DNA of 64,000 bases from an uncultured Coriobacteriaceae bacterium (lineage in GTDB: Bacteria; Actinomycetota; Coriobacteriia; Coriobacteriales; Atopobiaceae): positions 1 to 64,000 of the forward strand of contig CADALE010000011.1 in the NCBI GenBank assembly GCA_902788705.1. Direction: 5' to 3'. Made by a program: the position numbers and the translations under genes. The notes under the pieces are model-generated. The model was not told the DNA's origin. It did no database searches and saw nothing but the letters and a program-made list of their open reading frames with translations. Positions 26,969 through 38,067 of this stretch are shown piece by piece; position 1 is the stretch's first letter, and every line of letters starts with the position of its first letter.

Positions 26969-27071
26969 TGATACTTGCTTCCAATTCCGTCGCGGGCGCC
27001 TTTCAGGGCGGCTGATACTTGCTTCCAGCGCCGCTGCAGGCGTCCCGAGAGGCGACTGATACTCGTTTCCA
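26969..27071. repeat. Three copies of a 44-bp tandem repeat
   Basis: The 15-base core TGATACTTGCTTCCA (last copy TGATACTCGTTTCCA) starts at 26969, 27013 and 27057, exactly 44 bases apart. The bases between cores are partly conserved (CGCNGCAGGCGNCC-like). The array lies in the gap between deoC and manA, which are divergent, so it is in both promoter regions. Confidence 0.8.
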
Positions 27072-27099
27072 GACCTCCGAGAACCATTGATTCGGCGAC

Positions 27100-27111
27100 T
27101 TAAGCGATTTA
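27100..27111 (+). promoter_or_regulatory. Weak copy of the TTAACCGRTTAA operator before manA
   Basis: TTAAGCGATTTA (27100-27111) differs at one central base from the site at 23081. It lies 40 bases before the manA start, where an operator near the transcription start would be expected. No other close match is seen in this gap. Confidence 0.4.
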
Positions 27112-27150
27112 CCATCAGGACAGCAACCGCGCATTCGAGAGGAGCCAGCC

Positions 27151-28077
27151 ATGTCCGTCCTGTTCTTCGAAGCCATCGCCCGTCCTGCTATCTGGGGAAA
27201 CACCCTGGTGAAGAACTACTTCGGGTACCACTCCATGCCCGACGGCACGGGCCAGACCTGGGCCTTCTCGTGCGACCCCAAGGGCTCTAACGTCTGCGAG
27301 AACGGTCCCTTCAAGGGCCAGACCCTCGCCGAGCTGTGGCGCGACCATCAGGAGCTGTTTGGCCGCGAGGGCGAGCCCTTCCCGGTCATCATCAGCCTGG
27401 TGGGCCCCGAGGACAAGCTGTCCGTGCAGATTCATCCCGGCGACGAGGCAGCTCGCAAGCTGGGCTTTCCCTTTGGCAAGAACGAGGCCTGGTACTTCCT
27501 TGACTGCCCCGAGGGGGCCAGCATCGTGTATGGCCACAACGCCACCAGCGAAGACGAGCTTCGCCAGCTTGCCGCCCAGGATCGCTGGGATGAGATCATT
27601 CGTCAGCTGCCCGTGAAGTCCGGCGACTTCGTGTACACGCCGGCGGGCACGGTGCACGGTGTGGGCGCCGGATGCGTCACCTACGAGATTCAGCAGGCCA
27701 CCGACGTCACGTACCGCTTCTATGACTACCATCGCACCGATGCCCAGGGCAACGAGCGCGAGCTGCACTTCGAGGAGTCGGTTGCCTGCATAGCCAACTA
27801 CCCGCAGGTACACGAGCCCCTGCCCGAAGCGGTGGTGCAGGAGGCTCCCGGCGGCGACCGCACCACGTTCATCAGCAACGACAGCTTCACCGTCACGCGC
27901 GTGCGCGTGGACGGTACCTACCGCTTTGACGACCCCAACTACCAGCTGGCAACGGTGGTTGCCGGCACTGGTCGCGTGGACGGCGTCACCGTGAGCATCG
28001 GCGACAGCTTCCTCATCCCCATGGGCGAGGGTGCCACCCTTGAGGGCTGCATGACCGTGATGATGACTCGAAAGTAG
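27151..28077 (+). CDS. manA: Mannose-6-phosphate isomerase, class I
   Basis: ManA interconverts mannose-6-phosphate and fructose-6-phosphate using zinc. The cupin-fold landmarks are PAIWGNTLVKNYFG at the start, SVQIHPGDE (zinc Gln and His), KNEAWYFLDCPEGA (zinc Glu) and VYTPAGTVHGVGAG (zinc His). The length of 308 residues is that of the short Firmicutes-type enzyme. The ATG at 27151 follows GAGAGGAGC. A GH1 gene starts 39 bases downstream in the same direction, so the two are probably one operon; this suggests that the GH1 product includes mannose-6-phosphate or mannose, for example from a beta-mannosyl disaccharide. That link is inference. Confidence 0.95.
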   Translation: MSVLFFEAIARPAIWGNTLVKNYFGYHSMPDGTGQTWAFSCDPKGSNVCENGPFKGQTLAELWRDHQELFGREGEPFPVIISLVGPEDKLSVQIHPGDEAARKLGFPFGKNEAWYFLDCPEGASIVYGHNATSEDELRQLAAQDRWDEIIRQLPVKSGDFVYTPAGTVHGVGAGCVTYEIQQATDVTYRFYDYHRTDAQGNERELHFEESVACIANYPQVHEPLPEAVVQEAPGGDRTTFISNDSFTVTRVRVDGTYRFDDPNYQLATVVAGTGRVDGVTVSIGDSFLIPMGEGATLEGCMTVMMTRK

Positions 28078-29547
<1,470 letters not shown>

Positions 29548-29586
29548 CACGTTGTGCGGCGTTTTCAGTACCGGACGGCCTTGGGA

Positions 29587-29932
29587 TGTCGGGAGTGCGG
29601 TACCCGAGCAGCGCTTCCGACAAAAAGGCCCCAGGATGTCGGGAGCGTGGCATGTGTGCCGCACTCCCGACACCGGCGAGGCCCGAGATGTCGGGAGCGT
29701 GGCATGTGTGCCGCACTCCCGACACCAGGAAGCCCCGAGATGTCGGGAGCGTCGCACACGCGCATCACTCCCGACACCAGCGAGGCCCGAGATGTCGGGA
29801 GCGTGGCATGTGTACCGCACTCCCGACACCAGGAAGCCCCGAGATGTCGGGAGCGTGGCATGTGTGCCGCACTTCCGACGCCAGCGAGGCCCAGAATGTC
29901 GGAAGCGTGGCACGGAAGTGGCGCTTCCGACA
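29587..29932. repeat. Tandem array of seven ~52-bp palindromic units
   Basis: Units start with TGTCGG at 29587, 29637, 29689, 29741, 29793, 29845 and 29897: one step of 50 bases, then five of exactly 52. Each unit is itself a near-perfect palindrome of about 37 bases, with arms like TGTCGGGAGCGTGGCA and TGCCGCACTCCCGACA. The 15-base linkers alternate between two forms (GGCGAGGCC-like and GGAAGCCCC-like). The first and last units differ most and share the end GCGCTTCCGACAAA. The array sits between the GH1 stop and the PTS promoter. It is not a CRISPR, because the linkers are repeated rather than unique. Confidence 0.92.
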
Positions 29933-29970
29933 AAGGGTCGCCACCCCGCCCACCAAATCTGTGCACCATT

Positions 29971-30029
29971 TTCAAGAAAAATTCTTGAATTCAGAAGTAA
30001 ACCGATTTAGTATTCTATTAACCGATTAA
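29971..30029 (+). promoter_or_regulatory. Promoter and operators of the PTS IIC gene
   Basis: Three elements are clear. TTCAAGAAAAATTCTTGAA (29971-29989) is a perfect inverted repeat. TAAACCGATTTA (29998-30009) and TTAACCGATTAA (30018-30029) are two copies of the shared palindrome, on either side of a probable -10 box TATTCT at 30011-30016. The segment is AT-rich compared with its surroundings. Two operators flanking the -10 box would give tight repression. A long untranslated leader of about 190 bases follows. Confidence 0.65.
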
Positions 30030-30222
30030 CAAAGCACATCGCGCGTTAATCGAAGCGCACCTCACGAAGGAAGGGAGCGGCACGCGGGTTTGAAGGAGCC
30101 CGCACAGCCTGCCAGCCGCGAAGGCGACGACGCGCACGGCAGCGCCGCACGAAGGGAAGGGAACCCGCACCACCACGTCGCCATTGTCCGTACTTGCTTC
30201 ACGCCAACGAAAGGGGAAAACA

Positions 30223-31539
30223 ATGGCAGAAGCAACCGCAGAGAAGCAGTCGTTCGTCGACAAGCTTATGCCCTTCATCTACACGATCGCAGGGCCGCTG
30301 ACCAAGTTTGGTCAGATTCCGTTCATCAAGGCCGTCACCAACGGCATGGCCGGCACCATCGGCATCACCATGATCGGCTCCCTGGCCCTCGTGGTGTTCC
30401 TGCTGTGCTCCGGCGGCAGCCTCACCGAGACCCCGCTCATCCCGTTCATGGCTCCCTACGCGGGCCAGATCGTCCTCATCCAGAGCCTCTCTCTGGGCAT
30501 CCTTGCTCCCTACCTGGCCATCGCGCTGGGCTCCGAGTACGCTGACGCCAAGGGCTTCTCCCGCACCACCGGTGCCGTGGGTACGTTCTTTGCGTTCATC
30601 CTGCTCAACTACAACCAGGTAGCCGCCACCGCCGAGGGCGTCAACGCCCTGCCCATCAACAACTGGGGTGCCGGCGGCATCATCACCGCCATGGTCGCAG
30701 GCGCCATTGCCATCAACGTAATCGACTTCTGCTACAAGCGCAACATCAAGATCACCCTGCCTGATTCCGTGCCGCCCGCAATCGGCAACTCGTTCAGCGC
30801 TGTGATCCCCTATGCCATCCTTGGCCTCATCTGCTGGGGCATCCGCACCCTGCTTAACTTCGACATCGCAACCTGGATCACCACCATCCTGATGCCGGTT
30901 CTGGGCGCTGCCGACAACGTGTTCATGTACACCCTCCAGCAGTTCCTCTCCGCGCTCCTGTGGTCTGCCGGCCTCCACGGCGACAACATCACCGGCGCCG
31001 TCACCAGCACCTTCCTTACCGCTTGGGATCTCGAGAACGTCGAGGCGCTGCTTGCCGGCACCGCCGTTCGCGACCTCCCGCACGTGTGGACCTCCAACCT
31101 CTGCCGTCTTGGCCAGTGGGTTTCCACGTGCTGGCCGCTCCTCATCCTCATGTGGAAGGACTCCGACAAGCTTCCGCAGCTCAAGCCCCTCTGCGCCGTC
31201 GCCTTCCCGCCCGCAATCTTCTGCATCATCGAGCCGATCATGTTCGGTCTGCCCATCATGCTGAACCCCTACCTGATCATCCCCTTCATCCTTTCGCACA
31301 CCCTTGCCGCCATCCTCACCTATGCCGCCACGGCTGCTGGCTTCGTTGGTAAGCTGTGCGTGAGCCTGCCTTGGGCTACCCCCAGCCCCATCCTGGGCTT
31401 CGTGGGCGGCGGTGGCTCCATCGGCGGCCTCGTGTGGCCGTTCATCATGTGCGCCATGGGCCTGGTCATCTTCCTGCCCTTCTGGCGTGCCTACGTCGAG
31501 AGCGAGCTCAAGAAGCTCGACGAGGCCGAGGAGGCCTAG
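30223..31539 (+). CDS. PTS transporter subunit IIC, lactose/cellobiose family
   Basis: This 438-residue membrane protein forms the sugar channel of a cellobiose-type PTS permease. It has about ten hydrophobic helices, with family landmarks GPLTKFGQIPFIKAV, GGIITAMVAGAIA, LPDSVPPAIGNSFSAVIP, LLWSAGLHGDNITGAV and the IIEPIMFGLPIMLNP loop, which includes the conserved substrate-binding Glu. The ATG at 30223 follows AAAGGGG. It is transcribed alone: a hairpin follows, and no IIA or IIB gene is present in the window, so its cytoplasmic partners must be encoded elsewhere or shared. The upstream palindromes connect its control to two or three of the GH1 genes. Confidence 0.94.
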   Translation: MAEATAEKQSFVDKLMPFIYTIAGPLTKFGQIPFIKAVTNGMAGTIGITMIGSLALVVFLLCSGGSLTETPLIPFMAPYAGQIVLIQSLSLGILAPYLAIALGSEYADAKGFSRTTGAVGTFFAFILLNYNQVAATAEGVNALPINNWGAGGIITAMVAGAIAINVIDFCYKRNIKITLPDSVPPAIGNSFSAVIPYAILGLICWGIRTLLNFDIATWITTILMPVLGAADNVFMYTLQQFLSALLWSAGLHGDNITGAVTSTFLTAWDLENVEALLAGTAVRDLPHVWTSNLCRLGQWVSTCWPLLILMWKDSDKLPQLKPLCAVAFPPAIFCIIEPIMFGLPIMLNPYLIIPFILSHTLAAILTYAATAAGFVGKLCVSLPWATPSPILGFVGGGGSIGGLVWPFIMCAMGLVIFLPFWRAYVESELKKLDEAEEA

Positions 31540-31561
31540 TTTCCCCACCCCTTCCTTCGTT

Positions 31562-31591
31562 GGCTCCGCGTACCTTCGGGTGCGCGGAGCC
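31562..31591 (+). terminator. Hairpin with TTCG loop after the PTS IIC gene
   Basis: GGCTCCGCG (31562-31570) pairs with CGCGGAGCC (31583-31591), continued by a T-G pair and ACC/GGT around the very stable TTCG loop. No T-run follows. Its position 20 bases after the stop supports a terminator or mRNA-stabilising role. Confidence 0.65.
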
Positions 31592-31672
31592 CGCGCTCCT
31601 GTGCCCCGTCCCGCGAGGTAGAGAAGCGCGAGAGGCTACCATAGTGACATCCCTCGCCACAAGGAGACGCTC

Positions 31673-32104
31673 ATGATCGAATGCCCGCGTTGCCACAGCG
31701 ACCTACCCGACGACTCCGACTTCTGCATGTACTGCGGCAAGTCCATCACAGACACCTCCATCGTGGAGTCGCCTGACGTCGAGGGCTCGCAGCTCAAGGA
31801 GAACCCCAACAAGAACGGCGTGGGCATCCTCTCCACGCTGGTGATGGTGGGAACGCTTCTGGTGTTCGACTTCGGTTTGGGCGGTCTCATGCAGGCGATG
31901 GGGCGCGACTACCGCTGGGTGTTCGTCGTGAGCCTGGTGCTCTACCTCGTGGCGATCGCGCTGGCGCTGCTCTCGCTCTACATCGACCACCGCGAGAAGC
32001 TGCAGGGCTACAAGCCTGGCCAGAACCAGGGCTTTGCGGCGGCTACCATCGCGTTCTCGATTCTCATCATCCTGCTCAACCTCAACCAGGTCATCCTTGC
32101 CTAA
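31673..32104 (+). CDS. Zinc-ribbon membrane protein (143 aa)
   Basis: The N-terminus MIECPRCHSDLPDDSDFCMYCGKS is a zinc ribbon with two CxxC pairs. A polar linker follows, then three hydrophobic helices (about residues 50-70, 82-102 and 120-140), the last ending at ILA. There is no signal peptide, so the ribbon is probably cytoplasmic. The ATG at 31673 follows AAGGAGACGC. Another zinc-ribbon membrane gene starts ten bases after its stop, so the two are translated from one message. The function is unknown. Confidence 0.82.
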   Translation: MIECPRCHSDLPDDSDFCMYCGKSITDTSIVESPDVEGSQLKENPNKNGVGILSTLVMVGTLLVFDFGLGGLMQAMGRDYRWVFVVSLVLYLVAIALALLSLYIDHREKLQGYKPGQNQGFAAATIAFSILIILLNLNQVILA

Positions 32105-32114
32105 GGGGGTGCGC

Positions 32115-32657
32115 ATGTACTGCAGAAGGTGCGGAAAGAAGCTTGAGGACGGAGCCACCAGCTGCCCGGCGTGCGGCACCGAGGTGGTGGAGGTGAAGCA
32201 GCGCCCCTACGCGGAGAAGTACCGCGCGCAGCGGCAAGCCGAGAAGGCCCAACGTGCAAGCGAGCGTCAGGCGGCCGCCGAGGCGCGGGCGGCCTCGGCC
32301 GACAGCGAGGCGCAGTACGCGAAGCAGGCGGGCGTCAAGGACGACCCGTACGTGACGCCCGCGCTGTGCCTTGGCGTGGCGTCGCTGGTGTGCAGCGCCT
32401 TTCCGTGGCCCGCTGCCTGGGGCGTGGGAACCAGCATGTGGATGCGCATCCTCATCCTGCTGCTGGCGCTTGGCGGCATGGTGCTGTGCCTTTTGGCAAC
32501 CAGGGTCGAAGCCGACAACGTGCGTGCTGCCGACGCATGGAACCGCGGCCACAAGAAGCGTGCGTTCACCTACCGCCGGCCCGCGGCACTCATGGTGGCC
32601 CGCATCTGCTGCGGCATCAGCGCGCTGATGGCCCTGCTTTCGTTCTTCACGGTGTAG
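32115..32657 (+). CDS. Zinc-ribbon membrane protein with charged linker (180 aa)
   Basis: The first 25 residues (MYCRRCGKKLEDGATSCPACG) form a zinc ribbon. Residues about 30-75 are a highly charged helix, rich in Lys, Arg, Glu, Ala and Gln, of coiled-coil type. Then come three hydrophobic helices (VTPALCLGVASLVCSAF, ILILLLALGGMVLCLLA and a C-terminal ARICCGISALMALLSFF). It resembles its upstream neighbour in layout but not in detailed sequence. The ATG at 32115 follows AAGGGGG with good spacing. It is followed after ten bases by a HAD phosphatase gene. I do not recognise a function. Confidence 0.82.
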   Translation: MYCRRCGKKLEDGATSCPACGTEVVEVKQRPYAEKYRAQRQAEKAQRASERQAAAEARAASADSEAQYAKQAGVKDDPYVTPALCLGVASLVCSAFPWPAAWGVGTSMWMRILILLLALGGMVLCLLATRVEADNVRAADAWNRGHKKRAFTYRRPAALMVARICCGISALMALLSFFTV

Positions 32658-32667
32658 GGAGGGGTGC

Positions 32668-33330
32668 ATGGCACTCGCTGACGCACAGGCGGTCGTCTTC
32701 GACGTGGATGGCGTGCTGGTGGACAGCGAGTACGTGTTCCTCACGTCGGTGCAGCACTACCTGGCCACCCAGGGCATCGACGAGGACTGGCACTCGCTTG
32801 CGCGCTTCATCGGCAAGCCCGAGTTCGAGATATCCAGCATGGTACGCGAGGAGTACGGCCTCACGCGCTTCACGCGCGAGCAGGTGAGCGAGGGGCTGTA
32901 TGGCCTGGCGAGCAACTACGCCCAGCTAGGCAGCCTGCCGCCCATGCCCGGCGTGCTGGAGTTTCTTGACTGGCTTGACCAGCGTGGCATCCTTACGGGC
33001 ATCGGCACCAGCGGCACGCCCGCCCGCGTGCAGATGATCTGTGACGGCATGGGCTGCACGCATCACTTTGACGTGCTGGCCACCTTCGAGGACACCGGGG
33101 TGGGCAAGCCCGACCCGGCCATCTTCAACGTGGCGGCCGAGCGGCTGGTTGCCCTCGGCGTCGACCGAAACCGCATCGTGGTGGTGGAAGACTCTCCCAA
33201 CGGCATCGCCTCGGCGCGTGCCGCAGGCCTCTACGTGGTGGGCTTCAAGGGTTCGCAGATACAGCAGGACACGAGCGACGCAGACGTCGAGGTGGCAAGC
33301 TTCGCCGAGCTGCAGGCGCTCATGGCATAG
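32668..33330 (+). CDS. HAD-superfamily hydrolase, beta-phosphoglucomutase-like
   Basis: The 220-residue protein shows the HAD motifs in order: VVFDVDGVLVDSE (nucleophile Asp and acid/base Asp), TGIGTSGTPARV (motif II), VGKPDPAIFNVAAERL (motif III Lys) and VVVEDSPNGIASARAAG (motif IV). The helical cap between motifs I and II is of the PGMB/phosphatase type. Such enzymes act on sugar phosphates, either as phosphatases or as beta-phosphoglucomutase. Without a phosphorylase gene nearby, a phosphatase role is as likely. The start at 32668 follows GGGAGGGG. It is followed after 54 bases by a GH1 gene in the same direction, and the group from 31673 to 35391 may be read together. Confidence 0.9.
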   Translation: MALADAQAVVFDVDGVLVDSEYVFLTSVQHYLATQGIDEDWHSLARFIGKPEFEISSMVREEYGLTRFTREQVSEGLYGLASNYAQLGSLPPMPGVLEFLDWLDQRGILTGIGTSGTPARVQMICDGMGCTHHFDVLATFEDTGVGKPDPAIFNVAAERLVALGVDRNRIVVVEDSPNGIASARAAGLYVVGFKGSQIQQDTSDADVEVASFAELQALMA

Positions 33331-33384
33331 GTACCGACACGCCGGGGCGACGGGCCCCGCGTTCGCAGACAGGAAGGGGCACAC

Positions 33385-34851
33385 ATGGCATTTCCGAAGG
33401 GCTTTCTCTGGGGCACGTCCATCAGCGCCGCACAGGTAGAGGGCGGCTGGGACGAGGGCGGCAAGAGCCCGGTGCAGGTTGACTACGCCGCTATTGCTAC
33501 CAACCTTGGCTTCCGTGAGGTGCAGGTTCGTCTGGCCGACGGTGCGCCGTCCACCATTCGCTTCCTCACGGGCCTTCCCGAAGGCGCGTCCTACGAGATG
33601 CGCGGCGACATCCACTACACCAACCACGTGGCCACTGACTTCTACCACCACTGGAAGGAGGACCTCGACCTCTTCGCCGAGATGGGCTTCACCACGTTCA
33701 ACACCTCCATCAGCTGGGCGCGCATCTTCCCGCAGGGCGTGCAGGGCGGCGTGAACGCCGAGGGCGTGGAGTTCTACCGCAACGTGTTCTCCTACGCCCG
33801 CGAGCTTGGGATGGACCCCGTCATCACCCTGTACAAGTACGACGAGCCCGTGTGGCTGGAGGAGCACTACGGTGGCTGGACCAACCGCGCCATGATCGAC
33901 GAGTTCGTCGAGTTTGCCCGCGTGTGCTTTACCGAGTACGCGCCGTACGTGAACAAGTGGCTCACCTTCAACGAGATCAACTGCCTCGTGGCCTTTGGCG
34001 ACACGACGCCCGCCAACATCCAGAAGCTGCACAACCAGTTTGTGGCGGCGGCGCGCGCAACCATCGCTGCGCACGAGATTGACCCCCAGCTCAAGGTGGG
34101 CTGCATGATCTGTGGCCTGCACGCCTACCCCTACACGTGCGATCCTGCCGACACGCTTGCCGTGCAGCAGCAGTTCCAGGAGGCCTTCAGCTACAGTGCC
34201 GACGTCCAGGTGCGCGGCAAGTACCCCGACTTCGCCCCGCGCATGTGGGCCAAGTGGGGCTGCACGCCCGAGTTTGGCGAGGGCGACGCCCGTGACCTCA
34301 TGGCCGGCAAGTCCGACTTCCTGGCCTTCAGCTACTACAGCTCGGGCGTCACTACCACGCACGATACCTCCGATGCCGACCAGGTCAACGGCAACGGCGT
34401 GCACGGCGCGCTCAAGAACCCCTACCTCAAGGCCAGCGAGTGGGGTTGGCAGATGGACCCGATCGGGTTCCGCGTGTTCCTGAACCGCCTGAACGAGCTG
34501 TATCCCGACGTGCCGCTGTTCGACGTGGAGAACGGCCTGGGCGCCATCGACCACCTTGTGGTGGAGGACGGCGTTGAGCGCGTGCACGACGGCTACCGCA
34601 TCGACTACCTGCGCGCCCACATCCAGAACATGAAGGCCGCCATCGAGGAGGACGGCGTGCGCCTGTTTGGCTACACCACCTGGGGCGGCCTCGACCTCGT
34701 TGCCGCAAGCACCGGCCAGGTGTCCAAGCGCTACGGCTTCATCTACGTGGACATGGACGACGAGGGTAACGGCGACCTGCACCGCGTGCGCAAGGACTCC
34801 TTCTTCTGGTACCAGAAGGTGTGCCGCAGCAACGGCGAGGACCTGGACTAG
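33385..34851 (+). CDS. GH1 6-phospho-beta-glucosidase (488 aa)
   Basis: The protein opens with [31 protein letters not shown] and is closely related to the copies at 23127 and 36566. The acid/base is Glu197 ([10 protein letters not shown]) and the nucleophile Glu382 ([11 protein letters not shown]). The end [38 protein letters not shown] has the KRYG phosphate-site motif. Compared with its sisters it carries a slightly longer region between the two catalytic residues (TTHDTSDADQVNGNG). The ATG at 33385 follows AAGGGGCAC. No TTAACCG operator is seen upstream, so it is probably transcribed with the preceding HAD gene. A VOC-family gene follows after 51 bases. Confidence 0.95.
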   Translation: MAFPKGFLWGTSISAAQVEGGWDEGGKSPVQVDYAAIATNLGFREVQVRLADGAPSTIRFLTGLPEGASYEMRGDIHYTNHVATDFYHHWKEDLDLFAEMGFTTFNTSISWARIFPQGVQGGVNAEGVEFYRNVFSYARELGMDPVITLYKYDEPVWLEEHYGGWTNRAMIDEFVEFARVCFTEYAPYVNKWLTFNEINCLVAFGDTTPANIQKLHNQFVAAARATIAAHEIDPQLKVGCMICGLHAYPYTCDPADTLAVQQQFQEAFSYSADVQVRGKYPDFAPRMWAKWGCTPEFGEGDARDLMAGKSDFLAFSYYSSGVTTTHDTSDADQVNGNGVHGALKNPYLKASEWGWQMDPIGFRVFLNRLNELYPDVPLFDVENGLGAIDHLVVEDGVERVHDGYRIDYLRAHIQNMKAAIEEDGVRLFGYTTWGGLDLVAASTGQVSKRYGFIYVDMDDEGNGDLHRVRKDSFFWYQKVCRSNGEDLD

Positions 34852-34902
34852 GCAAGACGGCCAAGATAGATGGCCCTTGGGCCACGACGACGGGAGGCAC
34901 GA

Positions 34903-35391
34903 ATGAAGTTCAACGACGTGATGCACATTGCGTTCTACACCGACAAGATGGACGAGATGATGGCGTTCTACACCCAGAAGCTGGGTGGCAAGGTGCAGGT
35001 GCTTACCCGGTACAAGGTGTACGCCAGTCGCGATGACCGCCCTGCCATGCAGAAGATTGCCCTCGAGGACCCGCAGCGCATCTTCAACGTGTACATCGAG
35101 CTGGCCCCCAATCAGTTCATCGAGCTGTTCCCGCGCATGGAGGGCCAGCTTGACCGCGACGACACCCCATGGAACGGTCGACTGGGCTACAGCCACTTCG
35201 CGCTGACGGTGGACGACATCTTCGCGACGCGCGAGGAGATGATCGCGGCCGGCATTACCCCCGACACCGAGATCTCCAAGGGTCCCAGCGAGACCTACCA
35301 GTTCTGGGTAAGCGACCCTGACGGCAACAAGTTCGAGGTCATGCAGTTTACCGAGAAGTCGTACCAGGTAAACGGCCACATCGACGAGTAG
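34903..35391 (+). CDS. VOC-superfamily (glyoxalase/dioxygenase-fold) protein
   Basis: The 162-residue protein has two beta-alpha-beta-beta-beta modules: MHIAFYTDKMDEMMAFYTQKLGGKV...YIELAPNQFIELFP, then YSHFALTVDDIFATREEMIAAGI...FWVSDPDGNKFEVMQFTE. The metal-binding positions expected in VOC enzymes are His9, Glu near FIELFP, His in SHFAL and Glu in KFEVMQF. Such proteins include glyoxalase I, epimerases and resistance proteins. Its place after a GH1 gene gives no firm hint of substrate. The ATG at 34903 follows GGGAGGCAC. A good terminator lies downstream. Confidence 0.88.
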   Translation: MKFNDVMHIAFYTDKMDEMMAFYTQKLGGKVQVLTRYKVYASRDDRPAMQKIALEDPQRIFNVYIELAPNQFIELFPRMEGQLDRDDTPWNGRLGYSHFALTVDDIFATREEMIAAGITPDTEISKGPSETYQFWVSDPDGNKFEVMQFTEKSYQVNGHIDE

Positions 35392-35452
35392 CGGGCTCGA
35401 GGGGCGGCTGGCAGGCGCGGCAGCCGCGCGCAACCACATCCTCATGAAATGC

Positions 35453-35481
35453 AGGCGGGGCCGGGATGACCGGCCCCGCCT
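35453..35481 (+). terminator. Intrinsic terminator after the VOC gene
   Basis: A 12-bp GC-rich stem (35453-35464 with 35470-35481) with a five-base loop is followed by TTGTGTGTG. It also stands at the end of the convergent HAD gene at 35528. Confidence 0.7.
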
Positions 35482-35527
35482 TGTGTGTGCTGAAACCTGC
35501 CGTGTGGCAGGAAAGGTGGCGTGCGGC

Positions 35528-36319
35528 CTACTCGTCAACCGGCTCGAACAGACCGAGGGTTTCGCACGCGTTCCAGATGCCGTCGGTGATCACGTCGGAG
35601 GTGACGAGGTCAGCCAGGGCCTTCACCTCGTCACAGGCATTGCCCATGGCCACCTTGTACCAGCCGTCCACGAACATGCTCACGTCGTTCTTCGCGTCGC
35701 CAAACACGATCGCGTCGGCGTAGTCGGCACCAAAGTAGTCCATGATCCTGCGGATGCCGTGGGCCTTGTCGGCGGGCTCCACGAAGAGGTACTCCTTATG
35801 GAAGCGGCACCACGGCAGCTCGCGCAGGGTCTCCAGAAGCTGCTCGTCCGGCTCGTAGCAGGCAACGTACGCCTTGTAGATGACGGGGTAGTCCTCGGGG
35901 TCAAGGCCGGGTACCACGCGCGAGCTCATGTACACGTCGTGCGTGAAGTCCATGAAGCGGTCGTCCGGCACCAGGCGCGTCACCGAGTTGTCCACCTGCA
36001 GGCCCCAGGGAAAGCCCTTTTCCTGGCACTCGCGAATGAGCGCGATCATCTTGTCGCGCGGCAGGGGAGTGATGCCCAGCAACTCGCCGTTGATGGTGAC
36101 TCCGTAGCCGCCGTCGGACACCATGTTCTCGAATCCCATGTCGTGCATCATGTCGATGGCCATGGCTTGCGACCGCCCGGTGGAGATGGCCACGAAGTGC
36201 CCGGCCTCGCGCAGCTTGTCCAGCGCCATGCGCGTGGTGGTGGGGATGAACGTCTCGCCGTACCCGCCTGCCGCCAGCGTGCCGTCGATGTCAAAGAACA
36301 GATAGCGCTTTCTGGCCAT
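35528..36319 (-). CDS. Cof-type HAD-IIB phosphatase
   Basis: Motif I is YLFFDIDGTLAAGG, motif II STGRS, and motif IV IVFGDAKNDVSMF; the large alpha/beta cap between them marks the IIB (Cof) class, usually sugar-phosphate phosphatases. The last segment, VAMGNACDEVKALADLVTSDVITDGIWNA, is the usual IIB ending. The length of 263 residues fits. The ATG at 36319 follows AAGGAGGCCCACC. It faces the VOC gene and is divergent from the GH1 gene at 36566. It may relieve sugar-phosphate stress when the glycosidases are active, but the substrate cannot be read from sequence. Confidence 0.93.
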   Translation of the reverse strand: MARKRYLFFDIDGTLAAGGYGETFIPTTTRMALDKLREAGHFVAISTGRSQAMAIDMMHDMGFENMVSDGGYGVTINGELLGITPLPRDKMIALIRECQEKGFPWGLQVDNSVTRLVPDDRFMDFTHDVYMSSRVVPGLDPEDYPVIYKAYVACYEPDEQLLETLRELPWCRFHKEYLFVEPADKAHGIRRIMDYFGADYADAIVFGDAKNDVSMFVDGWYKVAMGNACDEVKALADLVTSDVITDGIWNACETLGLFEPVDE

Positions 36320-36521
36320 GGTGGGCCTCCTTCGGACTGTCTTGTGCCGTGCCTCGTGTCGTGTTTGTCGCTAAGCCTTATGCTATGCGTTTTTGGTCCG
36401 CAGGTGTGTGAGCAGGTGCAACGCTTCGATGACCGTCGTCTGCGACCCCGATGGCGCGGGCGTTGCGGCTGAAAACCGCTTCCAAGGTCGTTTTCATCGG
36501 AGTGCGCACCCACGCGTGGGA

Positions 36522-36544
36522 TAGAATGTAAATTAACCGGTTAA
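36522..36544 (+). promoter_or_regulatory. Putative promoter and perfect palindromic operator of the 36566 GH1 gene
   Basis: TAGAAT (36522-36527) is a probable -10 box, followed by the perfect 12-base palindrome TTAACCGGTTAA (36533-36544). The ATG lies 21 bases after the palindrome. The spacing between -10 box and palindrome repeats that at 23070-23092, which makes a shared regulator likely. Confidence 0.68.
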
Positions 36545-38014
<1,470 letters not shown>

Positions 38015-38067
38015 GGCTAACCAGGACCAAGGCGAACTCGCCAGAGGCATCAAGCCCAGATATGCGT

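Noticed and set aside
29587..29932. CRISPR array
   Set aside because: Units are regular, but the linkers are near-identical and alternate, the units are full hairpins, and no cas genes are near.
30031..30222. Small leader-peptide gene in the long PTS leader
   Set aside because: No ATG or GTG with a ribosome site opens a frame of useful length here.
32926..35538. 870-codon open frame on the minus strand
   Set aside because: Antisense to the HAD, GH1 and VOC genes, with the same low-complexity composition; those plus-strand genes have clear family motifs.
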